Counted from the first letter of the stretch, positions 12,901 through 24,217 are shown. The stretch: DNA of 64,000 nt from Antedon mediterranea (GCF_964355755.1 NC_092672.1:62001-126000), one strand, 5' to 3'. A program made the numbers and translations. Notes: generated by a model not told the origin, from the letters alone.

Positions 12901-15900
12901 ACTATGACACTTACCAATAGAGGTATTATTGTAAACACTATGACACCAATAGAGGTACTATTGTAAACACTATGACACTTACCAATAGAGGTACTATTGT
13001 AAACACTATGACACTTACCAATAGAGGTACTATTGTAAACACTATGACACTTACCAATAGAGGTACTATTGTAAACACTATGACACTTACCAATAGAGGT
13101 ACTATTGTAAACACTATGACACTTACCAATAGAGGTACTATTGTAAACACTATGACACTTACCAATAGAGGTACTATTGTAAACACTATGACACCAATAG
13201 AGGTACTATTGTAAACACTATGACACTTACCAATAGAGGTACTATTGTAAACACTATGACACTTACCAATAGAGGTACTATTGTAAACACTATGACACTT
13301 ACCAATAGAGGTACTATTGTAAACACTATGACACTTACCAATAGAGGTACTATTGTAAACACTATGACACTTACCAATAGAGGTACTATTGTAAACACTA
13401 TGACACTTAACCATAGAGGTACTATTGTAAACACTATGACACTTACCAATAGAGGTACTATTGTAAACACTATGACTTAACCACTTACCAATAGAGGTAT
13501 TATTGTAAACACTATGACACTTACCAATAGAGGTACTATTGTAAACACTATGACACTTACCAATAGAGGTACTATTGTAAACACAATGACACTTACCAAT
13601 AGAGGTACTATTGTAAACACAATGACACCAATAGAGGTACTATTGTAAACACTATGACACTTACCAATAGAGGTACTATTGTAAACACTATGACACTTAC
13701 CAATAGAGGTACTATTGTAAACACTATGACACTTACCAATAGAGGTACTATTGTAAACACTATGACACTTACCAATAGAGGTACTATTGTAAACACTATG
13801 ACACTTACCAATAGAGGTACTATTGTAAACACTATGACACTTACCAATAGAGGTACTATTGTAAACACAATGACACTTACCAATAGAGGTACTATTGTAA
13901 ACACTATGACACCAATAGAGGTACTATTGTAAACACTATGACACTTACCAATAGAGGTACTATTGTAAACACTATGACACTTACCAATAGAGGTACTATT
14001 GTAAACACTATGACACCAATAGAGGTACTATTGTAAACACTATGACACTTACCAATAGAGGTACTATTGTAAACACTATGACACTTACCAATAGAGGTAC
14101 TATTGTAAACACTATGACACTTACCAATAGAGGTACTATTGTAAACACTATGACACTTAACCATAGAGGTACTATTGTAAACACTATGACACTTACCAAT
14201 AGAGGTACTATTGTAAACACTATGACTTAACCACTTACCAATAGAGGTATTATTGTAAACACTATGACACTTACCAATAGAGGTACTATTGTAAACACTA
14301 TGACACTTACCAATAGAGGTACTATTGTAAACACAATGACACTTACCAATAGAGGTACTATTGTAAACACTATGACACTTACCAATAGAGGTACTATTGT
14401 AAACACTATGACACTTACCAATAGAGGTACTATTATAAACACTATGACACTTACCAATAGAGGTACTATTGTAAACACTATGACACTTACCAATAGAGGT
14501 ACTATTGTAAACACAATGACACTTACCAATAGAGGTACTATTGTAAACACTATGACACTTACCAATAGAGGTACTATTGTAAACACTATGACACTTACCA
14601 ATAGAGGTACTATTGTAAACACTATGACACTTACCAATAGAGGTACTATTGTAAACACTATGACACTTACCAATAGAGGTACTATTGTAAACACTATGAC
14701 ACTTACCAATAGAGGTACTATTGTAAACACTATGACACTTACCAATAGAGGTACTATTGTAAACACTATGACACTTACCAATAGAGGTACTATTGTAAAC
14801 ACTATGACACTTACCAATAGAGGTACTATTGTAAACACTATGACACTTACCAATAGAGGTACTATTGTAAACACTATGACACTTACCAATAGAGGTACTA
14901 TTGTAAACACTATGACACTTACCAATAGAGGTACTATTGTAAACACTATGACACTTACCAATAGAGGTACTATTGTAAACACTATGACACTTACCAATAG
15001 AGGTACTATTGTAAACACTATGACACTTACCAATAGAGGTACTATTGTAAACACTATGACACTTACCAATAGAGGTACTATTGTAAACACTATGACACTT
15101 ACCAATAGAGGTACTTTTTGTGGAAGGTTGAGAAGTCATTTTTGAATTCACTGTTGTATTTGTCTTTTGTATAAGCCCAGCTGCTAGTAGGACATTGTTC
15201 ACTTCTTCACCGTTTTTCTTTGGTTTCTTGTTTTTTTTCTTTCGTTCTTTACGATGTAACCAAGGATCTAAAAAATGTAAAAGATGAAGAAGTCATTGCT
15301 GACGACAAATATGAAAAAAAAAATGCTTATGCCTATAAATGATGATAAATAAACTTGTATTCTTACCAGCATCGCCAAACGAATCACTTTGGAATGGATT
15401 GAAGTCATCTTCATCATTCGATGATAGCTCTGAATTACCAGTATCAGATTCCTCATCACTCAACCTTTTCATTTTCTCATTGTCACTAACATCAAAATTA
15501 CTATCAATGTCACTATCATCATCAAAAAATGTTTTTCCTCGTTTATTATTTGATTTTTGATCACTAACACGTTTTCGTTTACGACTTGTTTTTTCTTTCA
15601 TGTAACTATCAGGCGTGTTGCTTCGACTGTCGTCAAAGTCCCAGCCAAATAATCCACCTAATGTTTTCCGCCTGTTTGGTGCAGGAAAATGTTTTTCAAC
15701 TAATGTACTAAAAACACCCCTGGAAATAAAAAATTCTATCTTTTATTGCAATGTACATGAAACAAAGTTAAAGCTACTACAACTGGTATGGGGGTGGGGG
15801 TGACCCAAATACTACGGCCCTGAAGTTAAAGCTACTACAACTGGTATGGGGGTGGGGGTGACCCAAATACTTAGTGTGCGAACCCCCCCTTGACAGATCC

Positions 15901-18900
15901 TGGCTACGGCCCTGAAGTTAAAGCTACTACAACTGTATACTTTAAAAACAAAAACTACCTAACTTCACAAAATAATCATCCTTTTAAAAAAATAAATTCT
16001 TAAAACATTAATTTAACTTGGTTTAATATTATTGCCTTTTTAAAAAAAATACAATGCAAATGCCTTATGTGAAATACTAATAATAATTCTACAGCACTTA
16101 CTTAGCAGTAGATACAAAATCATTAAGTTCACCTCCTGCTTCTTCTAATGCATCTAATGTTCTTGCCTCACCTGTTGACTGTAGGCCTATTACAACACAC
16201 TTAAAGAAAATTATCACTCAAATTAAATTGTTACTTTAATATACTTGGTAGATTAACAGAATGAGTCTATAAGATCAACAGAATGAGGGTTGGCAAGCAC
16301 CATGTTAATAATTCTACAGAGTCTCTTAAACACAATGAAGCAGCTGTGTTACACCTTAAAAATAATTTACAATGAAAATAGTTCACTTAAAAATATTGTA
16401 GAAAGAGTAATCTTGACAACTGTGAACAAACCTTTCCATTTTTGACAGATTCCCTTGCCACCTTGACTGCATATGGCACTTTTGAAGCAATACACATGTA
16501 CTTGAAGAACCTCTGATGAGCTGACCAGAACTGACCCCACATTGACTTGCGCATTCTATGCTCTGCACCAATTAAGTCAGCTGCTTTCTGGAAATATGCC
16601 CTACTTTTCATCCACTATATAAATAAACAAATAGAATACATTCTGCAATATTTTTATCAATTCTTATTTGATAAACATCTTAGTAGCTGGTGCACAAAAA
16701 TGACACTACTTAGATACTGTCTTACCAGATGTGCAGATTTATTATATATCTCAATAAACCTCTTGGCTAATGATACTTCTTGTATACTGAATGAGACACC
16801 GTGAAAACTCAGTTGACGTGCAATGTACATGCCTCGCAGTTTCATATCCATGGCAACTATTTCCATAGCACCAACTCCCCTGTATAATTGTATAAAATAA
16901 ACACAAATTCAAGATGACTGAATCACAGTTTAGAATTGGTTAAGAATTGATTTTGAATGACACTTGCCTTCTTTCAACAGCTTGAATGAATGAAGGAAAC
17001 TCTGGAAAAGGTGTATCTTTGCCCCATAGGCCTAACCTTGTCATGTAAGCCATATTCTTTGGTTCTGACGCTCCTTAAAAAATTAGGAAAATCAAAGTTA
17101 ATATATTATGAAACTACTTATACAAAAACATTATTTGATATACAGTTTTTAAATATATTACTTCTATTGGTAGTTTTATTTATTTTTTATTATCAAGGAT
17201 ATTACTTGCTTTCAAATACTATTAATGAACACAACAGCATTTAAAAAAAAAACTTGTTGGCTGTTCTTACCTGTGGCACTACAATATACAATTCTTGCTT
17301 TTGGAAGCTGCTGTTGAAGATCTAGTACCGTAAGTCCAGTCTTTGTTGGTCTAGATGATCCAACAGGAATCAAATTCTTTGCTTTATGACATTCATCCAA
17401 AATTATCTAATATGTAGTTGCTAAGGAAAAGAAGCACCATTGTAAACTAAAAATCCCTCATTATGGCAGTTTTTTGTAATTCTTTACATTTAATAAAAAA
17501 CAATTGAAAGGATACAGGACCATCAAAGTCCTTGCCGCACCAATGAACCAGCTGTTTTAAACGCGTTCTATATTTTCCACCAGCCTGACTTTCACCTATC
17601 AATGATGAGTAGGTAGCAAATATTACTCCTTTCTTTACACTATTGTTTGTATGTGAATTGATTTTGGCATATTTAAACTGTAAGAAAAAAAGGTATAAAA
17701 ATAACAAACTTTTTTAATTACTATGATCGTTTTAAGGAACATTGTAACAGGCTTTACACAATATGTTGTCAAATATGTTGGTTTCATCCTAAACTTACCT
17801 TGTTTAATGAATGCACACTTATATTTGCACCAATATCTTTTAAGTCTCTTTGAGCGTCATACTTCAAATCATTAGAAACAGACAGCCTGTGTAAAATTAT
17901 GAATTTATTTTTTATGCTTTTATTTTAATAGTAATTTTTTTATATATCCATTCAAGGAATTGGTAGAGAGCCACTCTAACAGAAAATTTAATTTGATGTA
18001 TTTTGTTTTTGTTTTTAAATACAAAAATAAATGTTGCTTTGAGATCATTTTTACAATCGATTGATAAAAGAAAACTGACCAGAGTGCACGCTTGCGTCCC
18101 AAGAGGTAATTTTCAAATATGATTCCAGCTACACATCTTCCTTTACCCACACCTGCACCGTCACCTAAAGTTTTAAAACAATAAAGAAAATTAACTTTGT
18201 GTATCTGTAGTTGGAAAATACTAGCAACATAAAATTATAACAATTATTTTTACACTCTAGAGAAGAAGACTCACCGATAAGAAAGCCCGCCCTCTCTCCA
18301 CTAGCAAGGAATGACTCATGTTGTTGACAGGCATATGTGACTGCTTCAAGTTGCAGTGCGGAGAGGTGTCCATAGTCAATAGTACTTTCTGGAATGGCAA
18401 GTCTATACCAAACATCTGGAGGTTGAACACTTGCAAGAGAACTAGTCTCAACTACAGGATCTGGATGTTTTATCCCAAGTTTTACTGTTATAAATATGAA
18501 AAATCAGATCAGAAAAATAAGTAGTATAATAATATACAGTAAAATAGATGACATTTCATTGACATAGATTTTATTTGTGGTACATTAGTAATTTGGTATA
18601 ACTTACATTTACTAGGCATATAGTCAGAATATGTGTCAGCATAGCTTAAACCATCTTCGTCTTCATCCTCATCAGGTTCTTCCTCTTTTGGAGCTTTAAG
18701 AGCATTCACTACAGCCTAAAAAAATTGTTTAATATAATCATAAAGCCTGGTTCAATGTGTCTACAAGACACATACATTAAACTATAACACTTTTAGTATT
18801 TACTCAATTTTTTTAAATATTTACTGTAATAAAAACTGGTGTTTCTTACCGGAAGATAAATTGAATTTTTAGCATTTTCATTTGGCCAGGACTTGATTGT

Positions 18901-20010
18901 TGTATTAATAGTTTTAAAGTCTTTCTTCACTGCTTGTGCTTGGGTGGATCCTTGCGCAAGAGACGTCAAAGCTTTTGATGCTACACCCGTTAAAAGTGAA
19001 TGCTTAGAAACTACAGAAGTGGATGGTCTTGTTGTAAGTATAATAGTAGGCTCTGATTTTTTAGGTTGTGATTTCAAAGATGTTGCTATTTTTAAAGTCT
19101 TTGTATCAGATTTTCCATTTGAAATAACACTCTTTGGTGGTTCAATATTTAACTGTTCAATTGCTACTTGGCCAGGCCCTTTAGAAACCAATTTGTAAGT
19201 TTTTAGAATCTGATTATTTTGAAGGTTAGATAGTCCAGTTGCTGACTTTATCATGGTGGTTGGGGTCTGACCAAGAGATTTTGGAATTACAATTGTTTGC
19301 CTTGATGTCTGTGGATGGATAACAATAGAAGGACGCCTTTGTTGTACCTACAAAATAATAATTTAGGTCATTAATTTAATTTTAGCACAAATGTATACAG
19401 TAATAAGAACACATGCCATGATCAGTCAACCATGTGTGACAGAAAATTCCCAAAATGTTTTAAAAACTTTCAGTATTAACTTATATTGAAAGGGATTGCA
19501 ATTAGGATACAAAGTATACATGCTTACCTGGTGAGTTGATTGAAGTGCTTCAATCAAAGGATCAGTCTCTGTAGTACTAACACCACTTTGAGCCAAAGCC
19601 TAATACAACAATATTAAATAAATACAAATTTTGTACAAATTTAACAGTCAATAAAACTATATTATTTTAGTTAAAAATTTCATACACTAAGCATAATCAA
19701 AACCTGAAATAAGTAGGTTATTCAAAATTGTTATCTGATAATTTTTTACAAATAAAGAAATAAAGTCAATAAATTGGCTGATTTTAAACATTGAAAATGG
19801 CAACAACAAATAGGCATGAAACACACTTTGCTGTCATTCAATTAAATGTTGGATGATCAAGTTCACCTGTGATATAAGTCCTCCTGTGTCAATATTCTGT
19901 TGGTTGTTGGTGTCATCATCAGGAGGATTCAGAATATCATTAATATCTAATGAAAGGCCACTCTCATTCATAGCTGCCGAAAGCAGATCAAAGCCTGGCT
20001 GCTCAGACAT
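1209..20010 (-). CDS. SBNO1: Strawberry notch homologue (SBNO1-like), complete, 28 coding exons
   Basis: A nuclear DExD/H-box helicase-like coregulator linked in animals to Notch and other signalling. Joined exons (minus strand, 5' to 3'): 20010-19867, 19599-19528, 19347-18850, 18715-18607, 18484-18275, 18164-18080, 17886-17799, 17677-17516, 17406-17271, 17073-16968, 16879-16726, 16614-16432, 16199-16102, 15719-15367, 15267-15103, 10073-9895, 9787-9656, 8662-8527, 6821-6709, 6497-6426, 6094-5995, 5784-5710, 5613-5467, 5372-5278, 5145-5053, 4953-4736, 1646-1453, 1315-1209. These total 4224 nt: 1407 residues plus stop, close to human SBNO1. Every junction is in phase. Visible motifs are GDGAGVGKG (about residue 345), DECH (about 460), [15 protein letters not shown] and FGRTHRSNQ (about 1003). 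The ATG at 20010 directly follows an acceptor, so a 5' noncoding exon is likely upstream. Introns after exons 10 and 21 use GC donors. The exon 15 3' end is uncertain because its donor is repeated about 140 times. Confidence 0.95.
1717..4636. repeat. Minisatellite of about 69-70 bp units in SBNO intron 26
   Basis: About 42 head-to-tail copies of a unit containing TTAGCATAGATAACTTTT, CAATTTCTAGTTTGCTATGG and GGATCCATAGTTCTTGGTG. Copies differ at three main places: TTTTTAGAC or TTTTCAAAC, GGGG or GGGGG before ATCC, and GGTGATGACT or GGTGGTGACT. The array fills most of the intron between exons 26 and 27 and stops about 100 bp from the exon 26 donor. It contains no recognisable exon sequence. Confidence 0.97.
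7005..7076 (-). tRNA. tRNA-like sequence, anticodon ATC by position (left arm)
   Basis: This is the mirror copy of the tRNA-like sequence in the right arm of the inverted repeat, with the same stems, loop ATATCAA and Pol III boxes, read on the minus strand. It shares the same doubts about identity and function. Confidence 0.68.
7306..7377 (+). tRNA. tRNA-like sequence, anticodon ATC by position (right arm)
   Basis: A full cloverleaf folds. The acceptor stem is GCCCCAG/TTGGGGC. The D arm is GTCT-AATGGTTA-GGAC. The anticodon stem is TCTGC/GCAGG around the loop ATATCAA, and the T arm is CCGAG-TTCGAGT-CTCGG. The discriminator is G. Pol III A-box (TGGTCTAATGGTTAGGA) and B-box (GAGTTCGAGTC) elements are present. 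Loop positions 34-36 read ATC, which would decode GAT (Asp), but normal Asp tRNA uses GTC and the D arm looks Glu-like. It may therefore be a tRNA pseudogene or tRNA-derived mobile sequence rather than a working gene. Confidence 0.7.
7428..7602. repeat. Second imperfect palindrome with central AT tract
   Basis: The left half contains TATCACCGGGCGGTTTAGAA and CTTGTGTTTATATA. After a TA dinucleotide centre, the right half contains TATATAAACACAACAGGCA and ACCACCCGGTGATACACTG. The pairing is imperfect but clear over about 60 bp each side. It abuts the tRNA-bearing inverted repeat and is followed by another copy of TTTGAAACGAT, which suggests one compound mobile insertion. Confidence 0.7.
8085..8573 (-). 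repeat. 124-bp tandem units copied from SBNO exon 18 3' end and its intron
   Basis: About four units spaced 124 bp apart. The one nearest the gene start (8451-8573) contains the real 3' end of exon 18. The other three repeat the minus-strand exon text ending CTGTTCAACAATTTG and its following intron. In the copies the donor region reads GTTATTCTC instead of the real GTTAGTCTA. The copies carry only the last part of the exon, with no acceptor of their own. Confidence 0.9.
8796..9553. mobile_element. Possible DNA element with short AATAAACGCCC inverted ends
   Basis: The left end has TTAATAAACGCCCCC and the right end has GAGGGCGTTTATTAGG, giving a 12-15 bp inverted match within SBNO intron 17. 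The interior (GC-richer patches near 8930-9010) resembles none of the neighbouring intron DNA. No transposase was recognised and target duplications are not clear. Confidence 0.3.
10124..15118 (-). repeat. 5-kb array of about 140 36-bp units, each copying the SBNO exon 15 splice donor
   Basis: On the minus strand the unit reads ACCTCTATTG|GTAAGTGTC, then ATAGTGTTTACAATAGT. Exon 15 ends ACCTCTATTG at 15103 and is followed directly by this donor, so each unit repeats the last 10 exon bases, a consensus 5' splice site and TTTACAATAG, which looks like an acceptor. Most units are 36 bp. Some are 32 bp (lacking CTTA) and a few are 42 bp (with GACTTAACC). Over the 36- and 42-bp units the gene frame stays open, adding [12 protein letters not shown] per unit. 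The long open frames inside are a by-product of repetition. Confidence 0.97.
15103..15719 (-). other. SBNO1: SBNO acidic and basic linker, exons 14-15
   Basis: Exon 14 (15719-15367) starts with [19 protein letters not shown], then turns into a charged low-complexity linker rich in Lys/Arg and then Asp/Glu/Ser, including a [17 protein letters not shown] run. Exon 15 (15267-15103) opens with [18 protein letters not shown] and ends STKSTSI at the first copy of a repeated splice donor. Such a disordered, charged insert between the helicase lobes is typical of SBNO1. It is the part of the protein most likely to tolerate extra 12-residue units if a later donor in the array is used. Confidence 0.88.
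15745..15925. repeat. Locally duplicated intronic segment with a fragment of a dispersed GGGCCGTAGCCAGG element
   Basis: The word AAGTTAAAGCTACTACAACT occurs three times. The first two are each followed by GGTATGGGGGTGGGGGTGA, and the second run continues into TGACAGATCCTGGCTACGG. The last part is the reverse complement of sequence at 63039-63080 (GGGCCGTAGCCAGGATCTGT), so it is a fragment of an interspersed element flanked by about 20-bp direct repeats. It lies in the intron just upstream of SBNO exon 14. Confidence 0.65.
16432..18484 (-). other. SBNO1: SBNO N-terminal helicase-like (AAA ATPase-type) domain, exons 5-12
   Basis: These eight exons encode about residues 275-649. The order is a conserved lead-in ([20 protein letters not shown]), the P-loop GDGAGVGKG that binds nucleotide, [34 protein letters not shown], the Walker B-type [18 protein letters not shown] (motif III-like), and the SBNO-specific segment with [12 protein letters not shown] and [14 protein letters not shown]. 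All the residues expected of an active ATP-binding core are present, so there is no sign of decay. The donor after exon 8 (17516) is weak (CCT|gtatcc), but the phase and the resulting FDGPIILDECH reading fit the family. Confidence 0.93.
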
Positions 20011-23000
20011 CTAATTAGAAAAACAAAAATTGAGTAAAGTATATTATCGACTATTGCGGTGACTAAGGTCTTATGAATAAAAAAATTGCATTTTACTATT
20101 TTTAAAGTACATTTACTGACATTGCTTGCAGACTGTCTGTTCATTTTGTTGTCAACAAGTGATATAAATATAAAACGCTGTTTTATTATTCCGGCAGAAT
20201 CAACACAATTGCTTGGTCAATTAAAAATCGCTCATACATGCACATTTTTATAACCTCATGTACAAAGTTTAACACCGATTTTTCCAACTGGTTTTATTTT
20301 TAACTCACAATTGTCTTTTTTGTCTTTACCCACAACTTCCTAGAGGGATGTTTGTTTTAGGTTTAGAGGGCCGAAAGCATGATTGTCTCAGTGAATTTGT
20401 TATGATAGGCAGTTGAGTTCTGATGCCGGAATCATAATAATTCAAGATAATTTATTGTTGCCATGAAGATTTTAAAACAATGTTTTGTTGTCCATTGTCA
20501 GATACCAACAGGTTTCTGGTTAAACTTAACCATTCATTTTGTCTTTTTATAATAATGTAATATTATTTTTGTTTACTTTTTTTTTCAAAAGCCTTAGAGT
20601 TAGACCTACCTTTTAATGAAAAGTAAGTGTAAAAAATGCTGTCTTGTTAAATATGACAATTGTATAGGCCTACTACTACTCTACTACTAGGGCCAGGCCT
20701 AGCTAGGCTAGCCTAGACTAGGCCTAGAGTTAGTTGAAAGGTAGACTAATCTGCTAAAGTACGCCGTATCTACTAGACTAGGCCTGACAACCAGTACAGT
20801 GCCAGTGCCACTAACCTCCACACGTCGCACGCGGTTTATATTCATGTTGTTGTAGTTCATCCTATAGGCTAGGCCAGGCCTAGCTAGGCCTTTAGGAGGC
20901 CTAGGCCTAACCTTTTTAATTAGGCCATCGCTAATAATGTAATAAAAGAAACGCCAAAACCTTACAGAAATGTTAATTATGAGTACCTTGTTTATTCATG
21001 TATGTGTTTCAGGCGATTTTGGAGAATCCTTAAACTACGTTCTTTTTAAACAAAGCATGTTTTCCTACTAGCTAGGCTAATAGTAGTCTAGGCCAAGAAC
21101 GTCTGCTGCTCTATAAAAACGAACGATGGATGCTGAGATGAGATCACACATTTTTACCGTCAACCATGTTTCAATCGCGTCAACATTGTGTTTGTCGTCA
21201 TATATTAACGCAAACATACAGACATTATACAATATACAATTATAGATTGATAGATTATTGTGTGATTGATAAGACGCATTTTAAGTGTGCCACTGTACCT
21301 ATTATTATTAAGTTTCAATTCTTCCAGATCATAGTATTCATTCATTAGTATTTTTCCGTGCAAAAATCCTTATTGTTATCCTGCTGGATCCTAAGGTGGT
21401 AGGCCTAGGGGTTCATTTATATCATTATTATTAATACAATAGATATATAAAGTATTATAAAAAGTGTTATTGGTGAAAAGTTGGCTCCTAAATTTCAATT
21501 ATTTTCAATTAAGATCAGAAACTGATTCTTGGAATTAAATTTAATATTTTATATCCAGGTAGCCTATATGCCTACTCTCCCAATCATGTTTGGTGTCCTT
21601 TCTCAATATGTGTAGCTCACACCTACACCCCACCGATTCTTGGAATGCCTAAGTCTCCCAGTCATGTTACTGTTCTTGTAGGTGTCCTGTCTCAATGTAT
21701 AGCTCACATGTACACCCCACCGATTCTTAGATAGAATTAAAAATCTTCTCTTTGGGTTCGTTCCCAATGCTTTCTTTGTCCCTTGTGTCCGAGGCAGAGA
21801 CCCGACTCAAGTTCCTGTATCTTTCTGGGATATCCAACTGCGTTATTCCTTTCCTCCCAGATGTATTGTTATTTGTAGGGCCTATATGTTATTCCTTTCC
21901 TGCCAGATGTATTGTTATTTGTAGGGCCTATATGTTATTTCTTATTTATTCCCTGATGTATTGTTATTTGTAGGGCCTATATGTTATTTCTTATTTATTC
22001 CCAGATGTATTGTTATTTGTAGGGCCTATATGTTATTTCTTATTTATTCCCTGATGTATTGTTATTTGTAGGGCCTATATGTTATTTCTTATTTATTCCC
22101 TGATGTATTGTTATTTGTAGGGCCTATATGTTATTTCTTATTTATTCCCAGATGTATTGTTATTTGTAGGGCCTATATGTTATTCCTTTCCTGCCAGATG
22201 TATTGTTATTTGTAGGGCCTATATGTTATTTCTTATTTATTCCCTGATGTATTGTTATTTGTAGGGCCTAGATATGTTATTTCTTATTTATTCCCTGATG
22301 TATTGTTATTTGTAGGGCCTTTATGTTATTTCTTATTTATTCCCATGATGTATTGTTATTTGTAGGGCCTATATGTTATTTCTTATTTATTCCCTGATGT
22401 ATTGTTATTTGTAGGGCCTATATGTTATTTCTTATTTATTCCCTGATGTATTGTTATTTGTAGGGCCTATATGTTATTTCTTATTTATTCCCTGATGTAT
22501 TGTTATTTGTAGGGCCTAGATATGTTATTTCTTATTTATTCCCTGATGTATTGTTATTTGTAGGGCCTTTATGTTATTTCTTATTTATTCCCTGATGTAT
22601 TGTTATTTGTAGGGCCTAGATATGTTATTTCTTATTTATTCCCTGATGTATTGTTATTTGTAGGGCCTTTATGTTATTTCTTATTTATTCCCTGATGTAT
22701 TGTTATTTGTAGGGCCTTTATGTTATTTCTTATTTATTCCCATGATGTATTGTTATTTGTAGGGCCTATATGTTATTTCTTATTTATTCCCAGATGTATT
22801 GTTATTTGTAGGGCCTTTATGTTATTTCTTATTTATTCCCTGATGTATTGTTATTTGTAGGGCCTATATGTTATTTCTTATTTATTCCCTGATGTATTGT
22901 TATTTGTAGGGCCTATATGTTATTTCTTATTTATTCCCTGATGTATTGTTATTTGTAGGGCCTATATGTTATTTCTTATTTATTCCATTATTGTCTAAAT

Positions 23001-24217
23001 CAAAAGGAAGTAAATAAATATTATTTTGAATTGAAAAAAATAATGCTGCACGTCCACATCTTACAGTGGTTTTTTTTCCTATAAATATTTTAATGTGTCT
23101 GTAGACCTACTTCTTCGTCAAACCATGTTTCAACTACGCGTCAGGATTTGTAGCCGGCCACATCAATTTGAAATCCTGTTTTTTGCTTTTGTGGGTTTGT
23201 TTGCCTATTATCTGTAGTGCAATCCGTATTATTTCTTCTTTTCATTTGTTTGGGTTCTGTTTTTTTTTACTTCAAACAAAACTATTTTTATTAGTATTAT
23301 GTTTTTTTTTATTTGTATGTACATTATTATTAATAATATTTGGTAAGCTTTCTCCTTGGTAAATGGGTTGTTAATACCATCAAATTCTGTAATTTCCCTC
23401 AATGTTTTGCTATAAATGACTTTATCTGGTACATAAGTAGCCTATGTTGTGCAGGAATCATTGTTTTAAAAGTTAGCTTGGCTTAGGTAATAGTATTGAA
23501 ACTCTTTCCATTCTAAAGGTTTGTTTCTCCGTTTTGCTTCAATTTTTCGTTTTTCTTTATAAAGGCTTTCCATTCTTCTCGGTTTTTTTTTTGTCTGTTT
23601 CCTTGAAATGTAGATGTTCAAAAAGGGTCGAAGGTCCTTCATTAATCTAGCTTTTTTTTTTGTAGATTTTTCTCAAAGATTACTTTTATTAGTCTCGATT
23701 TCCCTTCTCGTTTCATTTTCCTAGCCTATTATCGGTGCAGTGATTTCATCATCTCACGTTTAACTGTTCAATATTGTGTTGGCTTGTGTTGTACTGTTTC
23801 CTAACTTTACTGTTAGGCACATGATATTTTTTTTTTCTCCTATCCCGTACTGTCTATATCCATGTAATCTGTAATTTGTTTCTTTCATCCACATTGGTTT
23901 CTTCTGGTAAGTTAAATATGTATTTTTTTTACATATCATCTAGTTTAGTGCTGTTTGTTTCGTGCACTGCTCCAACCCCCCTCGACCCCACCCCACCCCA
24001 CGCACAAACCAATTCCCGCCCACCACCACGCCCCCCCCCCCCCCATCCATGCCGCGTAGTGTTTTGTCAACAACGTGTTCCAATTTTGCGCGTGAACATT
24101 GTGCGTTCCCCCTAGTAACTCTACAACACAAAAGCACAAGTTTTCAATTGTTATGAAAGATAGCTGCGCATTTTTGTCATTTTTTCGTTAAAATACACTG
24201 CTTCTACTTTTTTTTAG
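20011..24217. other. Divergent intergenic region between SBNO and the small plus-strand gene
   Basis: No convincing coding exon was found. The SBNO promoter and 5' noncoding exon, and those of the plus-strand gene starting at 24218, should lie here, but no TATA or clear start signal was identified. Contents: an AGGCCTA-rich stretch around 20660-20930; two or three copies of a segment near 21560-21730 with CCCACCGATTCTT; a 49-bp minisatellite; T-rich DNA 23040-23900; and a C-rich run near 23970-24050. Confidence 0.6.
21839..22985. repeat. 49-bp minisatellite, about 23 copies
   Basis: The unit contains TGATGTATTGTTATTTGTAG, GGCCTATATGTTATTTCTTA and TTTATTCCC. Variants are CAGATG or TGATG, CCTATATG, CCTTTATG or CCTAGATATG, and TTCCTTTCCTGCC in early copies. 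It lies in the divergent intergenic region between two gene starts. Confidence 0.95.

Noticed and set aside
13904-15202. A 432-codon open frame on the minus strand, and a 293-codon one on the plus strand (14264-15145)
   Set aside because: Both are translations of the 36-bp array, which stays open because its unit is a multiple of 3. Only the first part (15202-15103) is real SBNO exon 15. Repeat-encoded extension is raised as a finding, not as a gene.
23168-23362. Signal-peptide-like frame as first exon of the small membrane-protein gene
   Set aside because: It has no donor that fits the phase of the 24699 exon, and the 24218 exon supplies its own start and signal peptide in phase.
23876-24156. 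Overlapping frames with proline- or glycine-rich content
   Set aside because: They are produced by the C-rich run at 23970-24050 on the two strands; low complexity, no splice support.
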